This document shows positions 1-6,734 of a stretch of DNA of 19,489 bases, in pieces. Origin of the DNA: CAZRDB01 sp964598695 (GTDB lineage Bacteria; Armatimonadota; Zipacnadia; UBA1398); contig CAZRDB010000086.1 in NCBI GenBank assembly GCA_964598695.1, positions 1-19,489 of the forward strand, given 5' to 3'. The notes below the pieces were generated by a model that saw only the letters and a program-made list of their open reading frames with translations, was not told where the DNA came from and ran no database searches. Each line of letters opens with the position of its first letter. The stretch's first letter is position 1. A program made the position numbers and the translations under genes.

Positions 1-21
1 GGCGGGAGGGCGACGAGGGCG

Positions 22-473
22 GTGGATGCGAGTGGGAGACTGGCTGGACTCGTGGCCATCGGGGCGGCCGCGCTTGGCTACGCGTTGGCCGTGGCGCTGT
101 GCGTGGGCGAAGCGCGCGACTACGTCGCCGAACTGCCGCAGGGGCCTGGGGCCGATCCGCCGCCGTGGGCGCCGGGGTGGTGGCCGGACTACTACGGCGA
201 CGCGGGCGGGCCGGACAAGTGGAAGCACTGCATGGCGAACTGCCTCATCCGCGTCCACTGCGGCAGAGCGGCATCGCTGGTCGCCATCCCGGGCTCCGAA
301 CTGGGCGGGCACTGGGATCCCTACGACGTCGTCGCGAACCTGGGTGGGTTCGCCGTCGGATCCGTGATCGCCATGCCGGGCGGGGGGGTATCCCTCGCCT
401 CTTTGGGCGTGCGCTGTGCCGGAAGGCGTGCGCCCTGGCCGGCTATGTGGAGTGTGGGGGGGGCGCCGCATGA
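22..473 (+). pseudogene. small membrane-anchored or secreted Cys-rich protein, probable frameshift
   Basis: Reading from a GTG at 22 (purine-rich GGGAGG at 4-9) gives a hydrophobic N-terminal segment (about residues 7-28), a Pro/Trp-rich linker, and a compact block with D-K-W-K-H-C-x3-C, a later Cys, and D-P-Y-D-V-V-A-N-x-G-G near 320-355. From memory this block resembles a small Cys/His-rich domain seen at the C-termini of some RHS-type and orphan secreted proteins; I do not know its function. The frame stays open to 639, but that would overlap the next gene by 170 bases. If one G is missing from the run at 382-388, the frame moves to one that reads Cys-rich sequence and stops at 471-473, in ATGA overlap with the next start. 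That is the usual arrangement of coupled genes. I therefore favour a frameshift, real or a homopolymer error. The gene may begin upstream of the window. Confidence 0.42.
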
Positions 474-916
474 CCGCCAGGTACCGGCGTGTCCTTCTTC
501 ACACCGTTCTGGGGGCAGCGCTCGCATGCTGCCTGGTGGCAATCGCCTGGCACACGTGGTGGTACATATCGGGACGGTGGTGGGTCAGAGCCAACCTCCC
601 CGCTCTGCGCGGGGCCGCCTACGCAGCCGGCGTCGATGAGCAGTGGCTCTGGCGCCACGCCCGATCGGCGTGGTCCGGGTGCTGGCTCCCGATGCCGGAC
701 GGCAGGCAGGTGACCGATCCCCTCGCGCTCCTGGGGCCGCCCGATCGGCTCGCTCGCCCTGGCCGTGAGGCCGGCCGCTGGTGGTACGGCGGCTACGCGT
801 TCGAGCAGCGCCAGACCACCGGGTCGGTGGCGTGCTACCGTTCGGGGAGCGCGGTGGTGTACGTCTGGCTCACGCCTGACGGGAGCGCTGAGGCAGTGTA
901 CGTCGGCGGCAGCTAA
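470..916 (+). CDS. small single-pass membrane protein of unknown function
   Basis: This encodes 148 residues from the ATG at 470, which overlaps the putative stop of the preceding gene (ATGA). A basic N-terminus (M-T-A-R-Y-R-R) is followed by one hydrophobic segment (about residues 8-30) ending in a Trp-rich stretch, so it is likely membrane anchored with the rest outside. The C-terminal half contains W-Y-G-G-Y-A-F-E-Q and a V-V-Y-V-W-L strand pattern that suggests a small beta-rich domain. I recognise no family. An upstream in-frame start at 416 is less likely because it lies inside the preceding gene and adds no hydrophobic or conserved sequence. The overlap suggests both proteins act together. 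Confidence 0.55.
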   Translation: MTARYRRVLLHTVLGAALACCLVAIAWHTWWYISGRWWVRANLPALRGAAYAAGVDEQWLWRHARSAWSGCWLPMPDGRQVTDPLALLGPPDRLARPGREAGRWWYGGYAFEQRQTTGSVACYRSGSAVVYVWLTPDGSAEAVYVGGS

Positions 917-1144
917 GGACTGTGGCCGCGACACGCCCGGGTGCGACGCAGGTGGCCGCCTCACGGGCCTGCAGACTCCCTGGGGAGAGCGCACCACTTG
1001 GTCGCATGATAGAGGCGGCAGGCTCGCGACGCTGAGGCTCGGGACCCCTCGGAGGGCTCAGGGCGAACCGGCTTCCCCCCTCCCGCAAGAGGACTCGCGG
1101 GAGTGGAGCCAGAACGCCGTGGGATGCCGACCGGAGGAGCCCCG

Positions 1145-3427
1145 ATGCGCACCCGCTGCCTGATCTGCTTGGTCCTCGTCGCGGCCTTGGGCGCGCTCGC
1201 GCGTGCCGACGGCCCCGTCTGGCGTCCGCTCAACGAGCCGGGCTGCGGCGGCTGGGTCGCCTCGCTTTCCGTGAGCCCGCACGACTCCCAGCGCGTGCTC
1301 GTGGGCGGCGACATGCTCGGGATCGGCCTCAGCACCGACCGGGGCGACTCCTGGCAGTGCACGTTCGGTCTCCGCAGCTACGAGATCGGCGACTTCGCCT
1401 GGCACCCGACCGACCCGATGACCGTCTGGGTCGGGACGATGAGCGGGCCGTACGTGAGCCACGACGGCGGCGCGACGTGGCTCGAGCGGCGTGAGGGCAT
1501 GCCGCCCACCGACGACTGGTCGTACACCGTCCCCATCGAGGATGTCGCGTTCGACCCGACCGACTCGAGCCATCTGCTCGCCTTCGGCGGCTCGAGCCGC
1601 GGCTGGGAGGCACGCACGGGGAAGCCCCGTTGGGGCGCGATCTGGCAGAGCCGCGATGCGGGCGACCACTGGGCGCTGCTCACCACGCTGACCGCGACGG
1701 GCGCCACGCCCGAGCCCGAGGCGCGGGGCGCGAACATCGTCGACGCCTGCTTCGGCGCGGGCTCCGCGCGCCTCGTCTATGCCGCCGTGCGCGGCGTGGG
1801 GCTTGCCGTGAGCGAAGACGGCGGGGCGACGTGGGCCGACCGATCCGACGGGCTCCCGGGGCGCGAGATCGAGAGGGTGATCGCCCACCCGACCGAGCCG
1901 GATACGGTGTGGGTCGCGCTGAACGTGCACAAGGCAGAAGGCGAGGACGTCTACCGGCCGGGCGGGGTCTTCCGCAGCCGTGACCGCGGCCGGACGTGGG
2001 AGCCGCTGCTCACCGGGCTCACGCAGCGGAGTGTGCCCGAGTCGTTTCTCTCCTCCGGCTTCAAGGCGTTCTCGGTCTGCCGGAGCGACCCGGACACGAT
2101 GGTGACCGGGGACCTGAACTACTACACCGACTGCGTCTTCGTGACCCGCGACGGCGGCGGGCGGTGGGCGGCCTCGGCCACGAAGAAGCCGCCGTCGACG
2201 CTCGCGGGCGATGCCGCGCTGGCGGCGATCCGCAGCGCGGTGAGCGTCGAGACGGCGCACTTCTCCGGGCTCAGCATGACCTGCTCGGCGATCGACCCGA
2301 ACGACCCACAGGCGATGTTCCTGGCCGGGGCCGACTCGATCCTCCGCACGCTCGACGGGGGCGCGACGTGGACCGACGCGACGGCCGAGCGCGTGGGCGA
2401 GGCCTGGCGGGGCCGCGGGTACTCCGGCCTCTGCGCGACGAGCTTCACCTTCGACCCCTACCGCGAGGGCCACGCGATCCTGCAGGCGATGGACGCCGGG
2501 CGCGCGTGGGAGACCCGCGACGCGATGGCGACCTGGCGGTACCCCGCCACGAACCCGACCCCCTGGAATGGGGGCAACGCCTGCGCCCTCACGCGCGGGC
2601 CGACGATCTACGTCTCGACGGGCCAATTCGGCTCGAACGGAGGGGTGCTCCGCACGCGCGACGGCGAGGCGTGGGAGTGGCTCGCCGGGGCCAAGCACGG
2701 CCTGCCCGAGCCGAGCGGGCAGGGGATCGCCACGGGGCTCCACGCCCTCCCGGAGGCCCCCGAGCGCGTCTGGGCGGTGCTGGGCGGGCGGCTCTACGCG
2801 TCGACGGATGCGGGTGACCACTGGCGGGAGGCTGAGGGGCTCGAGGGCGAGCTGGGTTGGATCGCCGCGGACCCGCGGGAGCCGGCGCGGTTCTTCGTAA
2901 GCGGCGCTCCGACGTGCTACCGGACGGACGACGCCGGGGCGAGTTTGGTCCCGATCGGCGGCCCCAAGGTGGCCGGCCGGTGCGCGTGCGACGGGCTCGG
3001 CCGGCTCTACGTCGCCGCGTGGCGGGGCGAGCGGGCGGGTCTGTGGCGGTACGCCGAGGGCGCCTGGGAGCGGCTCCGCGACGACTACTACCTCTCGAAC
3101 GTGGCGATCGACCCGACGGACCCGTCGAGGGTTGCCGTCGTGGCCGACGACCACCCGTTCCACGATGTGTGCAACGCGCGCGGCGTGTGGCTCTCGGCCG
3201 ACGGGGGCGTGAGCTGGGGCCCGGCCAACGAGGGGCTGCCGCTGCTGCGGGGCAAGGCGATCGCCTTCGACCCGTTCGACCCAGCGGAGATCGTGTATGG
3301 CAGCGAGGGCCGGGGCTACTTCCGGGTCCGCTGGGAGCCCGGCTGGGCGCCAGCCGGGGTGGAGCGGTACGTCTCGACCGCTGAGGATGCCGCGTTCGCG
3401 GCGCTCGACGGGGGCGGACGCGGGTAG
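1145..3427 (+). CDS. secreted Asp-box (BNR) beta-propeller protein, sialidase/VPS10/GH74-like fold
   Basis: This encodes 760 residues from the ATG at 1145, which has a good ribosome site (GGAGG near 1133-1138) and begins a clear signal peptide (M-R-T-R-C, hydrophobic core, A-R-A-D). An in-frame ATG at 1103 would bury the signal peptide, so I reject it. The mature protein carries many Asp-box motifs of the form S/T-x-D-x-G-x-x-W: STDRGDSW, SHDGGATW, SRDAGDHW, SEDGGATW, SRDRGRTW, TRDGGGRW, TLDGGATW, STDAGDHW and SADGGVSW. They often alternate with D-P-T/N-D-P turns. This pattern marks one or two beta-propellers like those of sialidases, GH74 xyloglucanases and VPS10/sortilin domains. Asp boxes are structural, so neither catalysis nor a substrate can be inferred. 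No C-terminal anchor or sorting motif is visible. Two hairpins follow the stop, so it is probably transcribed separately from the hydrogenase genes. Confidence 0.82.
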   Translation: MRTRCLICLVLVAALGALARADGPVWRPLNEPGCGGWVASLSVSPHDSQRVLVGGDMLGIGLSTDRGDSWQCTFGLRSYEIGDFAWHPTDPMTVWVGTMSGPYVSHDGGATWLERREGMPPTDDWSYTVPIEDVAFDPTDSSHLLAFGGSSRGWEARTGKPRWGAIWQSRDAGDHWALLTTLTATGATPEPEARGANIVDACFGAGSARLVYAAVRGVGLAVSEDGGATWADRSDGLPGREIERVIAHPTEPDTVWVALNVHKAEGEDVYRPGGVFRSRDRGRTWEPLLTGLTQRSVPESFLSSGFKAFSVCRSDPDTMVTGDLNYYTDCVFVTRDGGGRWAASATKKPPSTLAGDAALAAIRSAVSVETAHFSGLSMTCSAIDPNDPQAMFLAGADSILRTLDGGATWTDATAERVGEAWRGRGYSGLCATSFTFDPYREGHAILQAMDAGRAWETRDAMATWRYPATNPTPWNGGNACALTRGPTIYVSTGQFGSNGGVLRTRDGEAWEWLAGAKHGLPEPSGQGIATGLHALPEAPERVWAVLGGRLYASTDAGDHWREAEGLEGELGWIAADPREPARFFVSGAPTCYRTDDAGASLVPIGGPKVAGRCACDGLGRLYVAAWRGERAGLWRYAEGAWERLRDDYYLSNVAIDPTDPSRVAVVADDHPFHDVCNARGVWLSADGGVSWGPANEGLPLLRGKAIAFDPFDPAEIVYGSEGRGYFRVRWEPGWAPAGVERYVSTAEDAAFAALDGGGRG

Positions 3428-3430
3428 TTC

Positions 3431-3468
3431 GGGGCGCCTCCGCCCCTCTCTGAGGCCCGGTACGGGCC
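3431..3468 (+). terminator. tandem GC-rich hairpins after the Asp-box gene
   Basis: Four bases after the stop codon, GGGGCG (3431-3436) pairs with CGCCCC (3441-3446) across a 4-base loop and is followed by TCTCT. A second stem, GGCCCG (3454-3459) with CGGGCC (3463-3468), has a 3-base loop. Neither has a real T-tract, so intrinsic termination is plausible but not certain. The position between the propeller gene and the rex promoter supports a transcription end. Confidence 0.5.
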
Positions 3469-3515
3469 ATTCCCCGCAGCAGACAGGAAACACGGAGAGA
3501 TTCTCGCCGTCGGCG

Positions 3516-3544
3516 TTGACGGCTGCTTTGTCCTGCGGTAGACT
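3516..3544 (+). promoter_or_regulatory. sigma70-like promoter of the rex-hyd operon
   Basis: TTGACG (3516-3521; five of six to the -35 consensus) is separated by exactly 17 bases from TAGACT (3539-3544; four of six to TATAAT). It lies at the edge of the only clearly AT-richer stretch in the neighbourhood. Transcription would start near 3551, giving a leader of about 80 bases before rex. It is the best promoter match I found in the window. Confidence 0.6.
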
Positions 3545-3560
3545 CGTAATAGAGAACAGG

Positions 3561-3602
3561 ATATCGATAACAACAAATCGATAATGGCAAATCGAGAAAA
3601 GC
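3561..3602 (+). repeat. three tandem 14-bp repeats in the rex leader, candidate operator
   Basis: Three head-to-tail 14-base units occur: ATATCGATAACAAC (3561-3574), AAATCGATAATGGC (3575-3588) and AAATCGAGAAAAGC (3589-3602). They share the core ATCGATAA. A fainter fourth copy with CGATA follows at 3603-3616. The first two units also make ATCGAT direct repeats, each itself palindromic. TAACAA at 3568-3573 equals a half-site of the common Rex operator (TTGTTA-n-TAACAA), but the matching half is absent. The repeats sit just downstream of the predicted start of transcription and before the ribosome site GGGAGGA (3621-3627), where a bound regulator could block elongation. That Rex itself is the binder is inference. 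Confidence 0.5.
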
Positions 3603-3632
3603 ACAGCGATACCGCGAAGCGGGAGGAACAAC

Positions 3633-4277
3633 ATGGAAACGTCAGCCCCCAGAGGAGTCGCCGTTCAGACCCTGCGCCGGCTCCCGGCCTACTTGAGCTT
3701 CCTGAAGCGAATCGAGAGCGAGGGCCGACCGGTCGTCTCCTGCACCCACATCGCCCACGATCTCGGGCTCGACCCGACGCTGATCCGCAAGGACCTGCAG
3801 TGCACGGGCGTCGTGGGCCGCCCCAAGGTCGGCTACCAGGTGCCGGTCCTGATCGACGCGATCGAGCACTTCCTCGGCTGGGACAACACGACCGAGGCCG
3901 TTCTCGTCGGGGTGGGGAGTCTCGGCCAGGCTCTCATGGGCTACGAGGGTTTCGCGAGGTACGGCCTGAGCATCGTGGCCGGTTTCGACACCGATCCGCA
4001 GAAGATCGGCGGCCGGGTCCGCGGCAAGCCGGTCTTCGATCTCGACAAGCTCCCCGACCTGGTGGAGCGGCTGCACATCCACCTCGGCGTGCTGGCCGTG
4101 CCGGCCGAGGCGGCGCAGGAGGCGACCAACGTGATGATCCTCTCCGGGATCAAGGCCATCTGGAACTTCAGCGGCGTGAAGCTCGATCTCGCCCCCGACG
4201 TGCTGGTCGAGAACGTCGATCTCTCGGCCAGCCTGGCAGTTCTCTCCAGCAAGCTCGAGCGGCGCGTCAGCGCGTGA
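3633..4277 (+). CDS. rex: Rex-family redox-sensing transcriptional repressor
   Basis: This encodes 214 residues, the usual Rex length, from an ATG 5 bases after GGGAGGA. The N-terminal winged helix (about residues 12-80) has the recognition segment I-R-K-D-L-Q at 51-56 followed by G-R-P-K-V-G-Y at 62-68, typical of Rex. The Rossmann domain carries G-V-G-S-L-G at 93-98, then F-D-T-D at 118-121, where the acidic residue reads the NAD(H) ribose. The C-terminal helix used for domain-swapped dimers is present. Rex binds DNA when NADH/NAD+ is low and releases it when NADH rises, and commonly controls fermentation and hydrogenase genes. Being the first gene of the hydrogenase block, 22 bases before hydC, it very probably regulates this operon and itself. 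Confidence 0.95.
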   Translation: METSAPRGVAVQTLRRLPAYLSFLKRIESEGRPVVSCTHIAHDLGLDPTLIRKDLQCTGVVGRPKVGYQVPVLIDAIEHFLGWDNTTEAVLVGVGSLGQALMGYEGFARYGLSIVAGFDTDPQKIGGRVRGKPVFDLDKLPDLVERLHIHLGVLAVPAEAAQEATNVMILSGIKAIWNFSGVKLDLAPDVLVENVDLSASLAVLSSKLERRVSA

Positions 4278-4299
4278 CGGAACGAAGGGTGATCGCAGG

Positions 4300-4818
4300 A
4301 TGGAAGCCGTGACACGGTCCGAGTCGGGGGTACACAGCCCGGCGCGGCAGTTCGAGAAGATCTGCGCCGTGCTCGACAAGTACGAGCGCAACCCCGCCAA
4401 GCTGATCCCGATCCTGCAGGAAGTGCAGGAGGAGTACCGGTACCTGCCGGAGCAGGTGCTCACCTTCGTGGCGACCTCGCTGGGTCTCGCACCGGCCCGC
4501 GTCTACGGCGTCGCCACCTTCTACGCCCACTTCGCGCTCGAGCCCAAGGGCAAGCATGTGATCCGGATCTGCGACGGCACGGCGTGCCACGTGAAGCAGT
4601 CGATCCCGGTGCTCGAGGCGATCCGCGACAAGCTGGGGCTCACGGAGGGCAGGACGACCACGCCCGACATGCTGTTCACCGTCGAGACCGTCTCGTGCCT
4701 GGGCGCCTGCGGTCTGGCCCCGGTGCTGGTGATCGACGACGAGGTCCACGGGCAGATGACGCCGAGCGCGGCGGTCGAGCTGATCGAGCGCATCCAGGCG
4801 GGTGAGGAAGCACAATGA
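4300..4818 (+). CDS. hydC: [FeFe] hydrogenase small subunit HydC (NuoE-like, thioredoxin-fold [2Fe-2S])
   Basis: This encodes 172 residues of the 24-kDa NADH dehydrogenase (NuoE) family. A helical N-terminus (P-A-K-L-I-P-I-L-Q-E-V-Q, about 32-43; V-Y-G-V-A-T-F-Y at 68-75) precedes a thioredoxin-like domain holding one [2Fe-2S] cluster on Cys91, Cys96, Cys133 and Cys137 (C-D-G-T-A-C and C-L-G-A-C). Length and ligand spacing are normal for the family. In HydABC hydrogenases this subunit contacts HydB. It overlaps hydB by four bases (ATGA), indicating coupled translation. The ATG at 4300 has a weak purine-rich site (GCAGG) in front; coupling to rex just upstream may help initiation. Complex I genes are excluded as the context by the hydA gene that follows. 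Confidence 0.93.
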   Translation: MEAVTRSESGVHSPARQFEKICAVLDKYERNPAKLIPILQEVQEEYRYLPEQVLTFVATSLGLAPARVYGVATFYAHFALEPKGKHVIRICDGTACHVKQSIPVLEAIRDKLGLTEGRTTTPDMLFTVETVSCLGACGLAPVLVIDDEVHGQMTPSAAVELIERIQAGEEAQ

Positions 4819-6728
4819 GCGCGACGCTGACACGGAATCTGGACGAGGTACGAGAGAGCTACCGGAGTGCGCTGGACGCGCTGGGTCGTCGCGTGATCAT
4901 CTGTGCCGGCACGGGCTGCGTCGCCAACGGCTCGCGGGCGGTCGCCGAGGCCTTCCGCACGCAGCTCGAGGCCGTCGGGCAGCGGGTCGCGACGGAGATG
5001 GGCGACGGCTGCATGGAGGAGGCCGGCGCGCCCGAGACGCTCGTCTCGAAGAGCGGCTGCCAGGGCTTCTGCCAGATGGGCCCGCTGGTGACGATCCTCC
5101 CGGAGAACATCCTCTACTGCAAGGTCCGCGTCGAGGACGTGGCCGAGATCGTCGAGACGACGATCGTGGGCGGCGGGGTCGTCGAGCGCCTGCTGTACGC
5201 CGATCCGTTCTCCGGCACGCGCTACCGCGACACGCACGAAATCCCCTTCTACGCGCAGCAGCAGCGCACGGTGCTGCTGCAGTGCGGCGCCCTCGACCCG
5301 GAGGAGATCCGCGAGTACATCGCGGTCGGCGGGTACGAGGCGGCTCGGACGGCGCTCACACGCATGTCGCCCGAGATGGTGTGCGAGGAGATCACTCGCT
5401 CCGGCCTCCGCGGCCGCGGCGGCGGGGGCTTCCCGACCGGCCGCAAGTGGGAGCTGACGCGCGTGCAGCCGGAGCCGAAGAAGTACATCATCTGCAATGG
5501 CGACGAGGGCGACCCGGGCGCGTTCATGGACCGCAGCATCATGGAGGGCAACCCCCATGCCGTGATCGAGGGCCTGATGATCGCGGCGCGCGCCGTCGGG
5601 GCCGACGAGGCGTACATCTACGTCCGGGCCGAGTACCCGCTCGCGGTGGCGCGGCTGCGCAAGGCCGTGCGCGACGCGACCGAGGCGGGCCTGTTGGGCG
5701 CCGGCCTCTTCGGCACGGACCAGTCGCTCACATGCCACGTGATGGAGGGTGCCGGCGCGTTCGTCTGCGGTGAGGAGACGGCGCTGATCGCCTCGATCGA
5801 GGGCCGTCGCGGAATGCCGGCGCCGAAGCCGCCGTTCCCGGCGCAGTCGGGGCTGTGGGGCAAGCCGACGGTCATCAACAATGTCGAGACCCTGGCGACC
5901 GTGCCGCTGGTGATCGCGAAGGGCGCCGGGGCCTTCCGGGCGCTCGGCACCGAGACCTCGCCGGGCACGAAGACCTTCGCGTTGACCGGCCATGTCGCGA
6001 ACACCGGCCTGATCGAGGTGCCGTTCGGGGCGACGTTGCGCCACATCGTCTACAACGTGGGCGGCGGCGTGACCGACGACGCCGGCAAGGTCACGGGCGA
6101 GGGCTTCAAGGCGGTGCAGATCGGTGGTCCCTCGGGCGGCTGTCTCACGGAGGACCACCTCGAGCTGCCGCTCGACTACGACTCGCTCCGCCAGGTCGGC
6201 GCGATGGTCGGTTCGGGCGGACTCGTCGTGATGAACCAGGCGACCTGCATGGTCTCGATCGCCCGCTTCTTCATGCAGTTCACGCAGAACGAATCGTGTG
6301 GCAAGTGCGTGCTGTGCCGTGAGGGGACGCGCCAGATGCTGGCGCTGCTCGACGACATCATCGAGGGCCGGGCGACGGGCGAGACGCTCGAGCTGCTGGA
6401 GACCCTGGCGCGGGCGGTCCAGAAGGGCTCGCTCTGCGGCTTGGGCAAGACCGCGCCGAACCCCGTGCTCTCCACCCTCCGCCATTTCCGGTCGGAGTAC
6501 GAGGCGCACGTCTTCCAGAAGCGCTGCCCGGCCAAGCGCTGCAAGGCGCTGTTGACGCCGGAGATCGATCCCGCCAAGTGCCGGGGCTGCACGGTCTGCG
6601 CGAAGCACTGCCCCGTGGGCGCGATCTCGGGCGAGCGCAAGATGCCGCACGTGATCGATGTCGAGGCGTGCATCAAGTGCGGCGCCTGCGCCGAGGTCTG
6701 CAAGTTCGACGCCGTGATCGGAGTGTGA
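4815..6728 (+). CDS. hydB: [FeFe] hydrogenase NADH/FMN subunit HydB (NuoF-like)
   Basis: This encodes 637 residues with four parts. Residues about 28-115 form a thioredoxin-like [2Fe-2S] domain (Cys30, Cys35, Cys82, Cys86). Residues about 150-400 form the FMN/NAD(H)-binding NuoF core, with G-L-R-G-R-G-G-G-G-F-P-T-G at 197-209 and the C-N-G-D-E-G-D-P-G-A-F block at 227-237. An SLBB-like region and the NuoF [4Fe-4S] motif follow (C495-x2-C498-x2-C501 and Cys541). The C-terminus is a two-cluster ferredoxin domain (C589, C592, C595, C599; C619, C622, C625, C629). A further Cys pair at 571 and 576 precedes it. This matches HydB of NAD-linked multimeric [FeFe] hydrogenases, which exchanges electrons with NAD(H) and, in bifurcating enzymes, connects the NADH and ferredoxin branches. 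It starts in the hydC stop and ends 6 bases before hydA. Confidence 0.95.
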   Translation: MSATLTRNLDEVRESYRSALDALGRRVIICAGTGCVANGSRAVAEAFRTQLEAVGQRVATEMGDGCMEEAGAPETLVSKSGCQGFCQMGPLVTILPENILYCKVRVEDVAEIVETTIVGGGVVERLLYADPFSGTRYRDTHEIPFYAQQQRTVLLQCGALDPEEIREYIAVGGYEAARTALTRMSPEMVCEEITRSGLRGRGGGGFPTGRKWELTRVQPEPKKYIICNGDEGDPGAFMDRSIMEGNPHAVIEGLMIAARAVGADEAYIYVRAEYPLAVARLRKAVRDATEAGLLGAGLFGTDQSLTCHVMEGAGAFVCGEETALIASIEGRRGMPAPKPPFPAQSGLWGKPTVINNVETLATVPLVIAKGAGAFRALGTETSPGTKTFALTGHVANTGLIEVPFGATLRHIVYNVGGGVTDDAGKVTGEGFKAVQIGGPSGGCLTEDHLELPLDYDSLRQVGAMVGSGGLVVMNQATCMVSIARFFMQFTQNESCGKCVLCREGTRQMLALLDDIIEGRATGETLELLETLARAVQKGSLCGLGKTAPNPVLSTLRHFRSEYEAHVFQKRCPAKRCKALLTPEIDPAKCRGCTVCAKHCPVGAISGERKMPHVIDVEACIKCGACAEVCKFDAVIGV

Positions 6729-6734
6729 GAGCTG

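Noticed and set aside
1081..1102. A hairpin (TCCCGC with GCGGGA) in the leader of the Asp-box gene
   Set aside because: A six-base stem with a ten-base loop is expected by chance in DNA this GC-rich. The rest of the 917-1144 spacer shows no clear promoter or other element.
3563..3582. A canonical palindromic Rex operator at the ATCGAT pair
   Set aside because: Only one TAACAA half-site is present and the opposite TTGTTA half is missing at the right spacing. The pattern is a direct repeat, so I list it as a repeat of unknown binder.
1058..3634. An 858-codon minus-strand open frame opposite the Asp-box gene
   Set aside because: The product has no recognisable motif and is dominated by Arg, Pro, Ala and Val, as expected for a shadow frame. 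The plus-strand product has a signal peptide and many Asp boxes.
4300..6728. Respiratory complex I subunits NuoE and NuoF
   Set aside because: The NuoF-like protein has an extra N-terminal [2Fe-2S] domain and a C-terminal two-cluster ferredoxin domain, no other nuo genes are present, and hydA follows six bases later.
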